This document shows positions 42,201-56,600 of a stretch of 64,000 nucleotides of DNA, in pieces (the first letter of the stretch is position 1; every line of letters begins with the position of its first letter). Origin of the DNA: Sipunculus nudus (taxonomy: Eukaryota; Annelida; Sipuncula; Golfingiida; Sipunculidae). Location of the stretch: the NCBI GenBank assembly GCA_026874595.1, contig CM049306.1, positions 10,065,019 through 10,129,018 on the forward strand. The letters run 5' to 3'. The notes beneath the pieces were generated by a model, which ran no database searches, had not been told where the DNA came from, and saw only the letters and a program-made list of their open reading frames with translations. Both the position numbers and the translations under genes were made by a program.

Positions 42201-43734
42201 CTGCATTAAAAAATTTCAGTATTTCAGAATACCAGTGCAGAATGCATTCATGAATTTATTCTATAATATTATTTTGATAATCATTTCAGTTTTATTTTAT
42301 TTTAAAAAATCATATGATTTTCTTATTATTTTTTAAATAAAAATTATTTTGGCACAATATGTTATTAAAGTTTAATAAATAGTTAAACTCTTTTATTATA
42401 TGTGCTGCTTATAAGTTTATATGGCCAAGTCAAAATCTGTGTGACAATAGCACTCCTTTTGTTAATAAAATAAATGAAATCAGTCCTCTTCCCTGTCTTC
42501 AAAGATACTATCAAAATCATACATAAGCTATAAACACCAACAACTCATAATACAGCTCATATTTATTACAACACAAAACCAGCATGTGCCTCATTCCCAA
42601 ATCATATTTTTTATCATATATAACAGCTGAGTGCTGTGACCCATTGGTCCCTTGTTTACAATAGTTCCATGGCCTGTATAGTTGACAGTGTCAGTATGAT
42701 GGAAAGCATCCAACCATGAATGGTAGTTACTATTTAAAGTCCAAATTTGGTTTCAGGTCTTCTTTGTGTGATTATGAATAACCCAAATGTAACGTGTCGT
42801 TATTGGGTGAGCATAAGGTAGAATTAAAAAATTCTTGGGAAAAATTCAAAGGGTAGTTTGACTGATAACATGTTCAGATTGATAGAGTATTAGATCAGGG
42901 TTGATTTTATGATAATTGCATCACTATAAATGTGGTGACATATATGATGAAGCGACGGGATTTCAGGTTTTATAAAAATTGATCATTATTGATTACAAAG
43001 TTATCATCAATGTACATTACTTGTAGGGGCATGATGATGACAGCCTGTGATGTGGCGGCCATAACTAAACCTTGGGAAGTACAGAAACATGTAGCAAAAC
43101 TTGTAGCTGGTGAATTCTTTGAACAAGGAGATATTGAACGCTCAAGGTTAAACATGGAGCCCATAGTAAGTTATCTCCTGCCTTTTTCCAGTTAACTAGT
43201 GTAAATATAAGCTTCATTACACATTTATTCTAATTTGATTTTCTATTAATTTGCCTTTGTAAGATGACCAGTATCAGGTCAAGGTATGTATAACCTGAGT
43301 ATATATGGTGTGCCCATCCTATCTATGTACTAATAGGGCAGTATAAATGCAACTAGCAATTACCTGTGCTACGCACAGTTTGGAGCAAGCAGTTAGTTCT
43401 GATGTCAAATAGTCTCTCATAGTTGAATGTCTTGGTTGTACAATGTTACCGTCATAAGATCTATTTGAAGACAACATTTGGTGTAAGTGTTCTGTCTTTG
43501 ACTTAACCTCGTATCTGAGTCTTGATGACTTGGATGTATACTTGCCGGTAAGAATGGTAGAATGTCATATTGATCTTGAAAATCACAGCAATCCCTACGG
43601 TGTTATCTATATATTAACATATAGATCCATTATATGTTTTGTGTTATGCATAAAAATCTTACTGAAGCTAAGAGATCAGCAGCCCTCCAGTTGCACCCAG
43701 TATTCGCCTCCTTTCAGAATTTCATTTCATATAT

Positions 43735-43789
<55 letters not shown>

Positions 43790-44514
43790 GTATTTAATTG
43801 CTTTGCTATATATTACCAGTAGCAGATCCTGAAGGGAATCCCGCGTTAGGCACCACCCTACTGAGCTGCAATAACTCTCATTTTATCTATTTTTCCTTAA
43901 TCTGTGATTCATTCTCATTTTTCAGGTTTCCTTTAATATTAATTAGCAATTAGTTTTTGTTTAAGTTATCCACCATTTATTACTTTCAAATTCATTAGTG
44001 GAGGATATTTATAAACAGCTGCAGAACAGAGCGCCAGGCCCTGGTCATACAGGGTAGACCCTGAACAATCTCAAGCATTTGCTGCTGATGCAGGTACTCG
44101 AACTCACGATGTGTGCTCTCTTAAGTCTTGTATGCTGTCGACACTACAGGCCACAGTAAAAAGCAATGTTCAGCATCTGATTTCATATATCTTAACCAAA
44201 ACATTACTTTAAGAGATGATATTTTATAAATAATTAACATGCATGCACCTTATCGCCATTCACATTTCATGTTGAAAACAACTGAAATTTTATATCATAA
44301 GTTTGAAGGAATATAAATATGAAATATTGATCCCATCTACAGTTTGACTACATTAAGCAGTTACTGCATGAGGAACCAAAAATCCTCATATGTTTTTGTG
44401 AAAATTCCCTCTAATGTCCTCCTTGGTGTATTCAAATATTTCCCCATATGGAAGGGGGTTACCTCTTCTCATACCATCCCTCGTGTTCCTGTCATTAACA
44501 TCGTTCATAATTGA

Positions 44515-44582
<68 letters not shown>

Positions 44583-44613
44583 TCATGCACTGAAATACAT
44601 AGTGTAGTAATAA

Positions 44614-44676
<63 letters not shown>

Positions 44677-47600
44677 CTTAAGGTTTCATATTTATCAACG
44701 AAGCAGGGCACCCCCCATCCCGATTTTCTGGATCTGCACCTAATTACAGCCCTCTCCTACCCCCTCCCCCCCCTCTAACCTTTCCCCTCCCCTGCAATAC
44801 CATTCGGGTATTTGTGATTCTTTCAAAGATCCCCCTTTTGAGCATTCTCCTTGTGCACAATAGACCCTGTCCCCTCGCAGAGGTTTTCTTTTGAGAAGGG
44901 ATCACCAAGGGGGGATAATTTAGAGCCGGTGACTGCGAAAATGTACATAAACCCCAGGTAGGGCCCCTGGAGGAAAACTCTGTCCCACCATCACATATTC
45001 TATGGCCATTTTTGTTACCAGGTCCGAAGACACAAAGAAGAGAGGCGCCTGCGGGGGAGCAAATAATAAAATTTTTAATTATGCATGTAATACTCAGATA
45101 TTGCAAAAAAAGTGGTGTGAATCTCTTCGGACAAACCCAGAGCAAATGAATGTAAAAAATCATGGTAATCCGTACGGTATTATCAGAGGAGATATGAAAA
45201 ATTACAAAAATCACCTTAGGCTATTAATATCTAGATAATAATTGACCATGATCAATTTACATACCTCTGACTTTGAGTGACACAGAGTTTTTAGCTCAGC
45301 TGACTGAAAGTCATCTGAGCTATAGCGATCACTCTTAGTCCGTCCGGCCGTCCGGCCGTTAACAGGGCATAAATTGTCACCACTGGACCTTAAATCTTCC
45401 TACTTGACATCCTGGGAGGTCCTGAAATTAGGTCTTTGTTGAACCATATTCTCTGAGCTATGGGTCTTGTAAGTACCCCCAGAATAATAAAAAAAAAATT
45501 TGACACAAAGCTCAAGTAGTTGAATAACTACTGCATTGATCACTATGATTCTCTGCATGAACATTGATCAATGAGTGTTCCATCAGTTCCTGCAAACTGG
45601 TGGCACCACCTGTATTTTTTCCAATTTTTACAAATTTTTTTCTCTATTTTTGAGACCTTCAAAGAAGCTGTCATCTGTTAACAAGGCACAAATCATAACC
45701 ACTGGACCTGGAACCTTCTAACTTGACATCAGGGGAGGTCCATGAAAAGTCTCCTTGGAAACCTAAAATTAGGTCTCTGTTACCCATATCCTTTGTGCTA
45801 TGGGGCTTGAAAGTACCCCTCAGAATAATTTAAATATGATACAAAAGCTCCAGAATCTGAATAACTAATGCATTGATCACTATGATTCTTTGCATGAATA
45901 TTGATCATGGACTGTTCCATCAGTTCCTGCAAAATGGTTGCACCAACTGAATTTTTTTTCCAATTTTTACAAATTTTTTTCTCTATTTTTGAAACCTTCA
46001 AAGAAGCTGTCATCTGTTAACAGGACACAAATCGTAACCACTGGACCTGGAATCTTCTAACTTGACATCAGAGGAATGGTGGCACCACATGAATTTTTTC
46101 AAATTTTTACGAATGTTTTTCTTTATTTTTGAGACCTTCAAAGTAGCTGTCATCTGTTAACAAGGCACAAATCGTAACCACTAGACCAGCAATCTTCTAA
46201 CTTGACATCAGGGGAATTGTGGCACCACATGTATTTTTTAAAATTTTTACATATGTTTTCCTAATTTTTAGACCTTCAAATGAAGTCTCAAATTGTAAGA
46301 GGGCACAAATAGTAGCCCCTGGACCTATAGAATCTTCATACTTGACTTCAGGGGAGGTCCATGAATGTCTTCATGGAATATTAAATTAGGTCTCTGTTAT
46401 CCATATCCTCTGAGCTATTGGGCTCATATGTCTCCCCCCCCCCCCCCCTGAATAATTGTATCCATCCAAACAGTTTTGCAACAACTGTGTGGAAATTTTT
46501 AAAATTCCGAATTATGATCGGGTCACATATGAACTGCAGCACCCTCATTTTTGGTTGACCTCTGACCTTTCCTCTCTGCCCAGTGTCCATTTGTGCGTCT
46601 GTTTCCACACATACACCATATCTGGGGAACTGTTTGACCAATCAAGCATAAATTTTGCACAAATGTAGCCCTTGGATAGCTTTATAACATACACTAAAAT
46701 GGTGGCGCTACCTGCACCATTTTTACACAGCGTCCATCTGTTCATCTGCCTTCAGATAAAATCACTCGTATCTCTGAATTGGTTTGACTTATGAACCTAA
46801 AATTTTGCATGTGGATACATCCTGGATAGCTTATGACAGGTGGTGCCACCTACATTCACGTTCAAGCTGCAGACATCCAGGCTTATATCTCAGGACTGGT
46901 TTGCTGTATCCTCCCAAAATTTTGCATGTGTATAGATCTCACATAGCTCTTTATCATACGTAAAACTGGAGGCACCACCTGCAACCATTTTTGCACAGTG
47001 TCCATCTGTCTGCCATGGGATAAAATCACTCATATACAAGTAGTGGTTTGACTAATCTGCCTAAAATTTTGCATTTTTATACATCTTGGATAGCTTTCTC
47101 TATTTTATGGCAGGTGGCGCCACCTACATTTATGTTTACCCTGCAGACATTCAGGCTTATTTCTCAGATTTGGTTTGACATACCCCCCTGGAATTGTGCA
47201 TGTGTATAGATCTCACATAGCTCTTTATCATACGCAAAACTGGAGGCGCCACCTGCTACTATTTTTGCACAGCATCCATCTGTTTGTCTGCCATGAGATA
47301 AAATCACTCGTACCTCAGTAGTGGTTTGACTTATCTGCCTAAAATTTTGCATTTTTATACATCTTGGATAGCTTTCTCGATTTTGTGGCAGGTGGCACCA
47401 CATGCATTTATGTTTATGTTGCAGACATTAAGGCTTATATCTCACAACTGGTTTGACATATCCCCCTGAAATTTTACATGTGTATAGATCTCACATAGCT
47501 CTTAATCATACACAAAATTGGTGGCGCCCCCTGCAACCATTTTCTGCACAGCTTCCTTCTGTTTGTCTGCTGTGGGATAAAATCACTCATATACAAGTAG

Positions 47601-50600
47601 TGGTTTGACTTATCTGCCTAGAATTTTGTATATGTATACAACTTGGATAGCTCTCTTGATTTTGTGGTAAGTGGCGCCACCTTCATACACATTTAGGCTG
47701 CAGACACCCATGCTAATATGCCACACACCTCACTCTATTTCCCCTTGCCACTCAATCCATGCCTCACTTAAACGGTCCCATTCTGATTATGGCGGATACA
47801 TGTAGTTGCTTATTGACTACCTGTATTCTAGTTTAAAATTTGATACAAAAGATCCAGTATATGAATAACTAATGCATTGACTGCCATGATTGTTTGCATG
47901 CATATTGATCATTGAGTGTTTCATCAGTTCCTGCAGACTGGTGGCACTACCTGTATTTTTTCAAATTTTTACACATTTTTTCTATTTAGGAGACCTTCAA
48001 ATGAAAAGGTCATCTGTCCAAAAGCCCACTGAAACCCATTTCTTAAGATTCTTCACAAAATTTATGATTTTTTTGCACTCTCACTGTCATTTTGCTCCTT
48101 GTTCAACATTCCTTGAATTCAGCTGAGTGTTTTGGCACATGGGCCACTAGTTTGCCATATCACAATGTCTGTTTTATAGTTTGGTCTGATTGTGGTGAAC
48201 ATTTGTGTTATTTTGTTTTTACAAAGAAGAAATAAACATAATGGAAATATATGTAATATTTCACAGGTTTACATACACAGACTGATGATTTTATAATCCT
48301 TCAAGGATCATTCAATATTTAATTGAGTATGTCAGAAAAGAAAATATGCCCACCATAACTAATGGAATCATGAAACCAGTCATTGTCACTGTTTTTACTC
48401 CCTTAATTGTTGCTGGTGATTCAAAATATATTCCTCCTTCACTGATTATATTCTCTATTTCATCTTTGTTTTGCTAAGGCCATGATGGACAGGGGGAAGA
48501 AAGATGAATTACCAAAAATGCAAGTTGGATTCATTGATTCCATCTGCATGCCTCTCTACAAGGTATTTATTTAATTTTATTATTTTACTATTAATACAAG
48601 TTTTTATAAATTGTAACAGCCACCATATATTTACAGTGATCATTATTCGAAAACAAAGCAATTTATGTTACAAACAGCATCATACATGCAATTTCTGTAC
48701 AGTGTCCCCCCCCCCCCCCCCGGTAATAAATATGATCTTTTGAGCAAGACCTTATATTACTGCCCACAGAGTCCCTGCTGTACTCCAGGCATCTGATCAT
48801 AATTTTCTAAAGGAGATTTACTTTTGAGGAGCACTAAGTTCTGGCTGTTGTTTTATGTTTTGGAATAAAAAGTTCTTAATTTTAAATAATTTTCCTATTT
48901 TACCTGCAACATTTTTTTTAGAAAGATTTAAAAAATATAGCAAATGATTGAATAATGTTTTAAATGTTGTTATGTCCTAAAATGAATACATTCTGTCCTA
49001 GTTCCAATGCTGCAGATTCTGACCAAAGTGTAATTATATTCTGTTCCATTAATGTTCTGTTAATATTACTTAATAATTTTTCAATGTTTGGATCTCATTC
49101 AAACTATTTTAACATTTTGTCCACATCCAGATAAATTGATATCTTTTGTTTTGCTCACACATTTACCTAGTGTGATATTATTACCGTAAAATCTCCACTT
49201 TAAACCGCACTTCCGATTAAAACCGCACCCAGACTTCGCCGAAATTCCAGGTGAGACACCGTGAGGGGCTCAAATACTAAGAACCCCCCTTTAAAACCGC
49301 ACCAACTTTCGCTACGGAATGATTTGACAAAAGACACAATCAAGCTATCATCTAGAAATGAACACGCGTAGGTTGCGACTCGGCCATTTCTGTCCACTTT
49401 AAAATTCCTTTGGCATTCTATTTAAACACATCATAACACTTTTTTGCAGGGTCACTGAAGCATGAAGTTTGGGAAGACGTTAGGGCCGGTGAACCTCTAC
49501 CTCTTTATACAGATTTTATATTCCGTGCCGTATTCTTGTTTGCTACCGATTTGTCATTATATTTTGGAAAAAAATATTCGGCTGATCCATTTCACTGTCA
49601 CTGTATATTTTAATTCTAAAAGAAATATTTTGAAATCTTAATTTTTGATGAAAATTCCATTTTCTGGAATTACTCGGAAGATTCAAATCATTTTCATACC
49701 GGTTACTTCGGTATTATCATCGTCACATCGTACGTTAACATCGCTCCATGTCACAATTAGCTGGTGCGTTTGAAAACATCACTGGTCAACTTAACTAAAT
49801 ATCAAAGTAACTGAAGTTACCTTGTCGAGATACGCACGTACAGGAAACATGACGCTTGAAAACGAGTGATTTTAAGGTAAAATTAAAGTGGCCAGTCGGG
49901 GAAAGCAAGTTTTTTTCCTGAAGAAAGTTTCCGTGTGAGTAGCCATTTTGTCAAGGCAGTGTTCGCGCAAGGCACGCTGGGACGAAATAGGTGGCTGTTC
50001 TGTTTACCACCCCCCACATACCAGGGCGTTTTAGCACATGGCGGCACTCAAACTTGATTTTAAAACGATCGTCTGCCATTGTGTGACTCTTTACGATGTC
50101 AGCTTGTTATTCATTTTACGTTTTAAACAAATTATCATTGCTAAATAATGCCGCAAATGGGTGTAAAGTAGGCTCTTATTTCAATTTTGCTTGACCATGC
50201 CCAATGAAGTGGGCCGCTGTGTGTTACAGCAGGGTTGTTGCGAACGTATTATTTGGTGACAATTACCAAGATTTTATAACAAGTTATATATCACACGAAA
50301 ACTAATCAGCAATATTTAATTTATAAATCACAAATAATCGTAAATAATACATTTACACACGGCTCCCATGCATGCAAGACTGCTGCTAAGAACGGCCTTC
50401 AAAAGTTGCAATATTATCGCCCACTCGCCGGCCCAAAAACTATTTCTGTCTGGAAGATATTCAGGAAACCCTTCTAGTATAAACCGCACAGTGCTTTCAG
50501 GAAATCAACCTGATTTCAAGATTTTGAATTTCTTGATTAAACCGCGGTTTTAAGTGGAGATTTTACGGTACACCCAAATATTGCTGAAAGGCAGACAGGT

Positions 50601-53600
50601 CTGTAGTACCAGCATTATTCATATAAGACCATATGTGTAATAATTTAGGTTATAAATGAGAATTTTATTAAATTTTATTTAATACTTCCAAGCTAGTGGC
50701 ACTTATGTTTCAGGTGAAGTTAAGCTGTTTTACAAAACAAATACAAACAAAATACATGACTTGAAATGCGTTACTGTATCAGGTACTTGCTGCATAGCCT
50801 CTTCATGATTGGATCATTTACAAAATAAAGGCTTCTGATTGGTTGGAAATCACTGGGGAAACAGGCGTAAGATGCACAGGTGCTTAGTATACTAATATAA
50901 ATGAATGACATTATTTGTTAGTAGAAAACTTCCATTATAAATGAATGGCTATGCTGAAAGTACAAGGGAAAAGACAAAACAGTGTCCTGATATGAGACAG
51001 TGCACTTAGTAGAACACCTAAAATAGTAACTTCACAAGCACATTTGTTTGCATGTTAGGCACGCATTGATTAATCATGCACATGTCATTTACATAAATTA
51101 CAAGTTGATTTATTTTATATATATATTACTAGGTGCATGTTCTTTTATTTTCTTGGGCAAGGTAATTACTGTTATTATTATTACACAGATTATTCTACAT
51201 TCTGGACAATAGGATTACAGATATTCCCATATTGTGACCCCTCCCCACATTGTTGTTTTCAGTCTCCTCAAATATGTTATTTATCTAAAATTGAAAATAA
51301 CTTTTCAACAAGGACAGTTTATTATTATTTTGGACACTTTTTATTCATTTAATGTGAATAACTCACCATCCATTTAGACCACAACTTGATTCCATGAATA
51401 TAGCAAATGATTCCGTTATACCTGAGCATTGAGAATTAACCACAAAAAGTAAAATTAGAATTATTCCTTGGGTACCATTTAAGGGAATTTTGAGTTTGAA
51501 ATGAAAGGGATCCTCAAAGGGATCCTTTACAGTATTTTGTACCATTGAAAAAAAAATATAAAATATCAAAACTAGGGGGAGGGGGTACCTGGTAGTAATT
51601 TTTACATGATATGGCATGATGTAGCACTTGCCCCTAAAATTATCAAATGTGTCACTTTTTTACCAGACTTCTTGACTTGTCTCATATTTTCTTATTTTTA
51701 CTCCGTTTATTTCTTTTAACTTTTTCAAGATCACTTCATACAATTGACTAAAGAAATATGATTATCGATGATTTTAACTCTCTACATGTTTATGCATTCT
51801 AATGTTTCAGTGTGGTGGTGGATGGCCAACCATACAAATATGATGCATATGGTTACTTGATTTATTGGTTTTTAATATGCAAATCATATGCATGTATTTG
51901 TATGACTGACACTAATCTGCATGCTAATTTACTTATTCCAAATAGCTGCTGAGCAGTAGTTTCCCTGGGCTCAAACCTTTGCTAGATGGTTGTGTAAACA
52001 ACCGAGAAAACTGGCAAAACCTATCAGGTATCACATTGTACCTCATGAGAAATGGTGGTATTCATTTTCTTGTATTTGCATATGCATAAGCAAGACGGCT
52101 TCAATTTTATTTTGTGTTGCTTGGGTGTTGTTGCATGTATGCTTATTTTTCTTTCTGCAAAGCAAAGTTTTGATAAATATATACTGCATGCTTTTGAGTA
52201 AAATCAGTATTTGCTTGATATGGTTTACTAACCTTTTGCACCAAATAAAGTATTATTTACACAATTAAAAAAAATAAAAGGGAATTTATTGATAACAGAA
52301 CAGTTCAAAGAGTTTAAATAAAAATTTCCCACTAAATGTTAGTGTCTGACTTTTTTTTCTAAAAATATCAGATAAAAATGTAAATTTTTATTATTAATCT
52401 TCCTTAAGATTAAATCCTGTTTTGTTTTAGAATAAATCATTGCAAAGCCATAACTACACACCATATTTTCCATAAAATAAGTTGTCACATTTAATATAAA
52501 ACATGGATGTAACAATCAAGGTTTCAAGTTTTTAAAGCCATATTATAAAGTCCTACACCTGTGTATAGTGTGCTCTTGCTGATTTTCAAGGCTGGCAGGG
52601 AAAGCTTCACAGCAAAATCACCTATGTCTGTTCTCATGTGGCTGTATACATGGCTGTAGAATTTGGTCTCACATACACTGGACATGTTCAACTCACTTAA
52701 GAAGTTTATGTATATTGCCTTTACTAAAATATTTATTTGCAAATGCTGATATACAGTATGCACTAGTCTAAGTCACTACGATTCACACTGTATGTTTTGT
52801 CAGTGCCCTTGATGGTCTTGAAATATTAATAATGGATGTGTTTACAAGACCTAACCATTACGTCTCTTCTAGGAGTATGACTTTAGTCTGTTGGTGAATA
52901 TTTCTGCTCAGTCTAGTTTTGTCTGTATTTTATACAATTTCCTACAAAGTACTTTCTTCTCAGTGTTGTCAACTTGGATTACTCTCATGCCAAGATTCAG
53001 AATACAGAGAATCACAATTGCCTTTTTAAATGGGAGTTAGTCACAATAAGTATGGTTTCACATAAAATGGACAGAATTGTCATCTAACCTGCCTCTACCA
53101 GACTTTGGATTATTCTAGTTATAGACAACTGCTTCAATTATTACATGTACCATAAAAAATATCATCCCTAGATGTTTCATGTTCTTGCCGAAAGGTGATA
53201 TGCATCTTTAAAAAATACATTTTGTAGACTGAAATTGGCAGATATTCCTGGTTGACAACAATTCTGATTCAAAATAACCTATCTCTGATGTCCCACAAAA
53301 TGTAAACTGTACCACAGTTATATACAGTATACTATAGTAGTTTGTTTATACCTATGTATAATATGTTGTTGGATTCTTTTTATTACGTGTGTGGTTTTGT
53401 TGCTTGTTCAATGACAGCTGTTTGCAAAATTGGAACCACAACTCTCGCCAATGTATGAAGGCTGCGAGAGTAACCGGAACGAGTGGCAGGCACTAGCTGA
53501 AGACCATGAACGTAGGATAAAACTTAATAACAATTCTGTACACCAAAATGGTTAGCATGGTTTAGTACCCGTCTTCTTCATTTTTATTCTGTTCAGTTCA

Positions 53601-56600
53601 CTAAAATTACTTGCCACCTCTTCACACATACAATGGACTGCCACAATATGGACACTGGAACAGTCCATTTACTTAAGGAAGGGGGTGCAAGTGCATAAGT
53701 CTGCACATCCTCCATGGCATCTGAATGTTTTAACTTTTTAGATAAGAAAAACACATTAATAGGATTTTTTGCTGCCAAAATTGTTGAACGCATAGAATAT
53801 TACTGTTGGTATTTATGTAAAGAGCTCCAATTACTTAGTGTTGCCTTCCCAATGATGCTGCCTTGCAGGATGTGTTGGCTGATGTTGAAAGAGTAATTAA
53901 TGTTCTAATATAATAAAAAGCAGTTTGGCTCTTGACAATGCCAGGTCAATAATTGGTCAATGTAATTATCAAAGGCTATATAATTAATCAACATGTGAGT
54001 GACCCTTTTAATGATCAGTTATATTTTATCTGACTGAAAACTGGGTCTTGTCCCATTTTATGCAGGTGCATTTGAATATGACCTGTGACACTTATTTTTA
54101 GGTAGAATTAGGAAAATTTGATTAAATAATATTTGCAGAATTGTTTTATGCTGAACATTACATTGCTAAAGGATATCAGTTTTAGAGACCTATCTCCCCT
54201 TTATACTTGAAGGCATTGATAACACTCTATTGGCATCCTAGCATTTGCAGTCTTAAAAATAAGTCCTTTGGACCTCTAAACTGATGAATGATAAAATAGA
54301 AACCCTCAGAAACCATAGCCTATTCATCACCAAGGAGTCAAGCACATCTTGAAACCGTCAAAATATTGATTCATTTATATCATTCTTGCTAAATTAGGTT
54401 TTGGTTCACTCTTACCATTGGCTCAAATATGATTATTTTATTCTCATATGTCTGCTGCATGTTATCAATTGGGAATCTTGACAGCTTATTAAGCTTATGT
54501 AAAATGCTTCTGTAAGAAATTAGTTCAGTTCTGATATGCTGCTTTATTGCCATTGACAGACCTGAGAAATACAACCAAGGAAGTTATCCTTCAGTTTGGT
54601 GCTTGTCCTGTCCTGGTTTGACATTTATATACATCAGCTGTAGCAGAGCATAAAGATTTCATGCAAAATTTGCAGACATTATTCTGTTCTTTAGTTTGTC
54701 CTTTGTGTTGAGCTCTCATTAGCAGAAAACTATCCCTTCATTATAATAATTACCCATTTAAGCTTGACCTTTATTTGCCCACTGAAGATGCATGTTTGCT
54801 GGGATTGTTGAGCCAAATGCTTGTACAGGTTTCCATTAAGATATCACCTTTTATATTTTAAATTAGATATGATAACATTTGCTTGGTGATGTGTTGCACT
54901 GCTTTTGTTATTAGGGCATAAGAACTTACATTTGTAGAGTGTGTTTTTCTAACAAATAACCTGTTACTTCTGTAGCAAAAATGTTATGCTGTACATGGTA
55001 AGAGTACTCCATAAGCGTGATTTAAATCTCTCAGTTTTTTGGTCATTTTAAAGTTCTAATATCTATTAAATGAACCTTTCTATTGGACTCTGTTAAAATT
55101 CACCTGTAAGAAGAATCATACATTTAAGTAATATCACATTGTTTTTTTTAACCATCACAGTCAATCGATTGTTTCCTGTGTGTAAAGTGTCACACAGTTT
55201 TATTTATGTTAATAAAAATTAGCTATGTCAGTCAATTATTGTATTTTTTTTGCAAATTTATTGAGCTTATGCAATGGAGCAGCCTTGTCTGTCGTCCATC
55301 CACCTTCATTCATACATTAACCCATGCTATCTAAAGAAACAAAAAAAATTATTTTTCAGCCGAATTCGTTCATTATATTTCACAGAAATCATCCAGGAAA
55401 CAGTCATTCTCAAGTTTGTTCAAATTGTTTCTGTTTGGTGATTTTTGGCTGAGTTTTAGGAAGCCGAACTTTGTAATTTGCCCCAAAAAGCATACTAAAA
55501 TTACAAGCTGAGAAAGGCTGGAGCTATCAACACCAAATTTTATGCAAACGTTGGTCACATAAGTCATATTTGAAATTGAGGTATTGGTGGCGCCACCTGC
55601 ATTGACCTTTTTTGTAAGGGGGTCATCAGTACATTAACCCATAATTTCTCAACAGCAGAAGCTAGCATTCCCAAATTTTATGCAAAAATCAGTCACATGT
55701 CAACTGTTGTGGAATTGTGCTTTTTGTGGCGCAACCTGCATCAACTTACAATTTTTCAGGGGAAAAGCTAAAAGCATGCACCTTTGAAAATCTTCTTCTC
55801 TGAAATCATTCAGGGAATTGTCTAGTATTTCACTGAAATGATCCCAGAGATGAGCTCTCTCAAGTTTGAAATGGTTTGGGTCAATGAATTTTGGCTGAGT
55901 TACTGGAATTTGAACTTAGTCATTTGGCCAAGTAAACATACTAAAATAAAAAATCTGAAAAACGACAAAAAAAAAAAAAAAAATGATAGAAACAGCAGAA
56001 GCTAGAGTCACCAAGTTTTGTACAAATGTTGGTCAAATGTTGTATTTGAAATTGAGGTTTATGTGGTGCCACCTACATCAAGCTTTTTTTATGGGCAAAA
56101 AACTCCACTACACGAGAAATGTTTTAAAATAAAACAGTCAACCAAATGGTTTGATTCTTAGCAAAAGTTATGCTATGGTAGGGGCCTCTCATTTGTTAAA
56201 GAATAGATCTGATTCTTGAGTCATAGAAAGCTGAGATTGTCTTGTGGCCAAGTAAGCCCATATCAGACTGAGGGGATTCAATAGTCTTTTCTGCAAAACT
56301 GTTGTTTCATATTCTGTATCATTACACAAAAAGGTCTATTAGATGGACTTGGTCAAGTTTACCTAAATGATTTTTTGCTGAATTTATTTTTAGCTCTAAC
56401 AATGAAAGGACCGTGATATACTTTGGAAACAAAGCTAGTAGATTAATTTTATTAATAGATTGAGCTCTGTGGGTATATAAGCAGAACTGTACAGGCAACA
56501 TAAATAAATGGTGTCAATATCCAGTTTATAAATGTGTAAGATAAATCCATTAATAAAAATATATCTGTATTCTGATTTTGCTTTCAATAGGCATCTGTTA

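Noticed and set aside
45002-45238. Plus ORF sharing NH.NPYG.I with an ORF near 43560
   Set aside because: The match is only about nine residues and lies in repeat-like DNA. Both frames are short and lack any other support.
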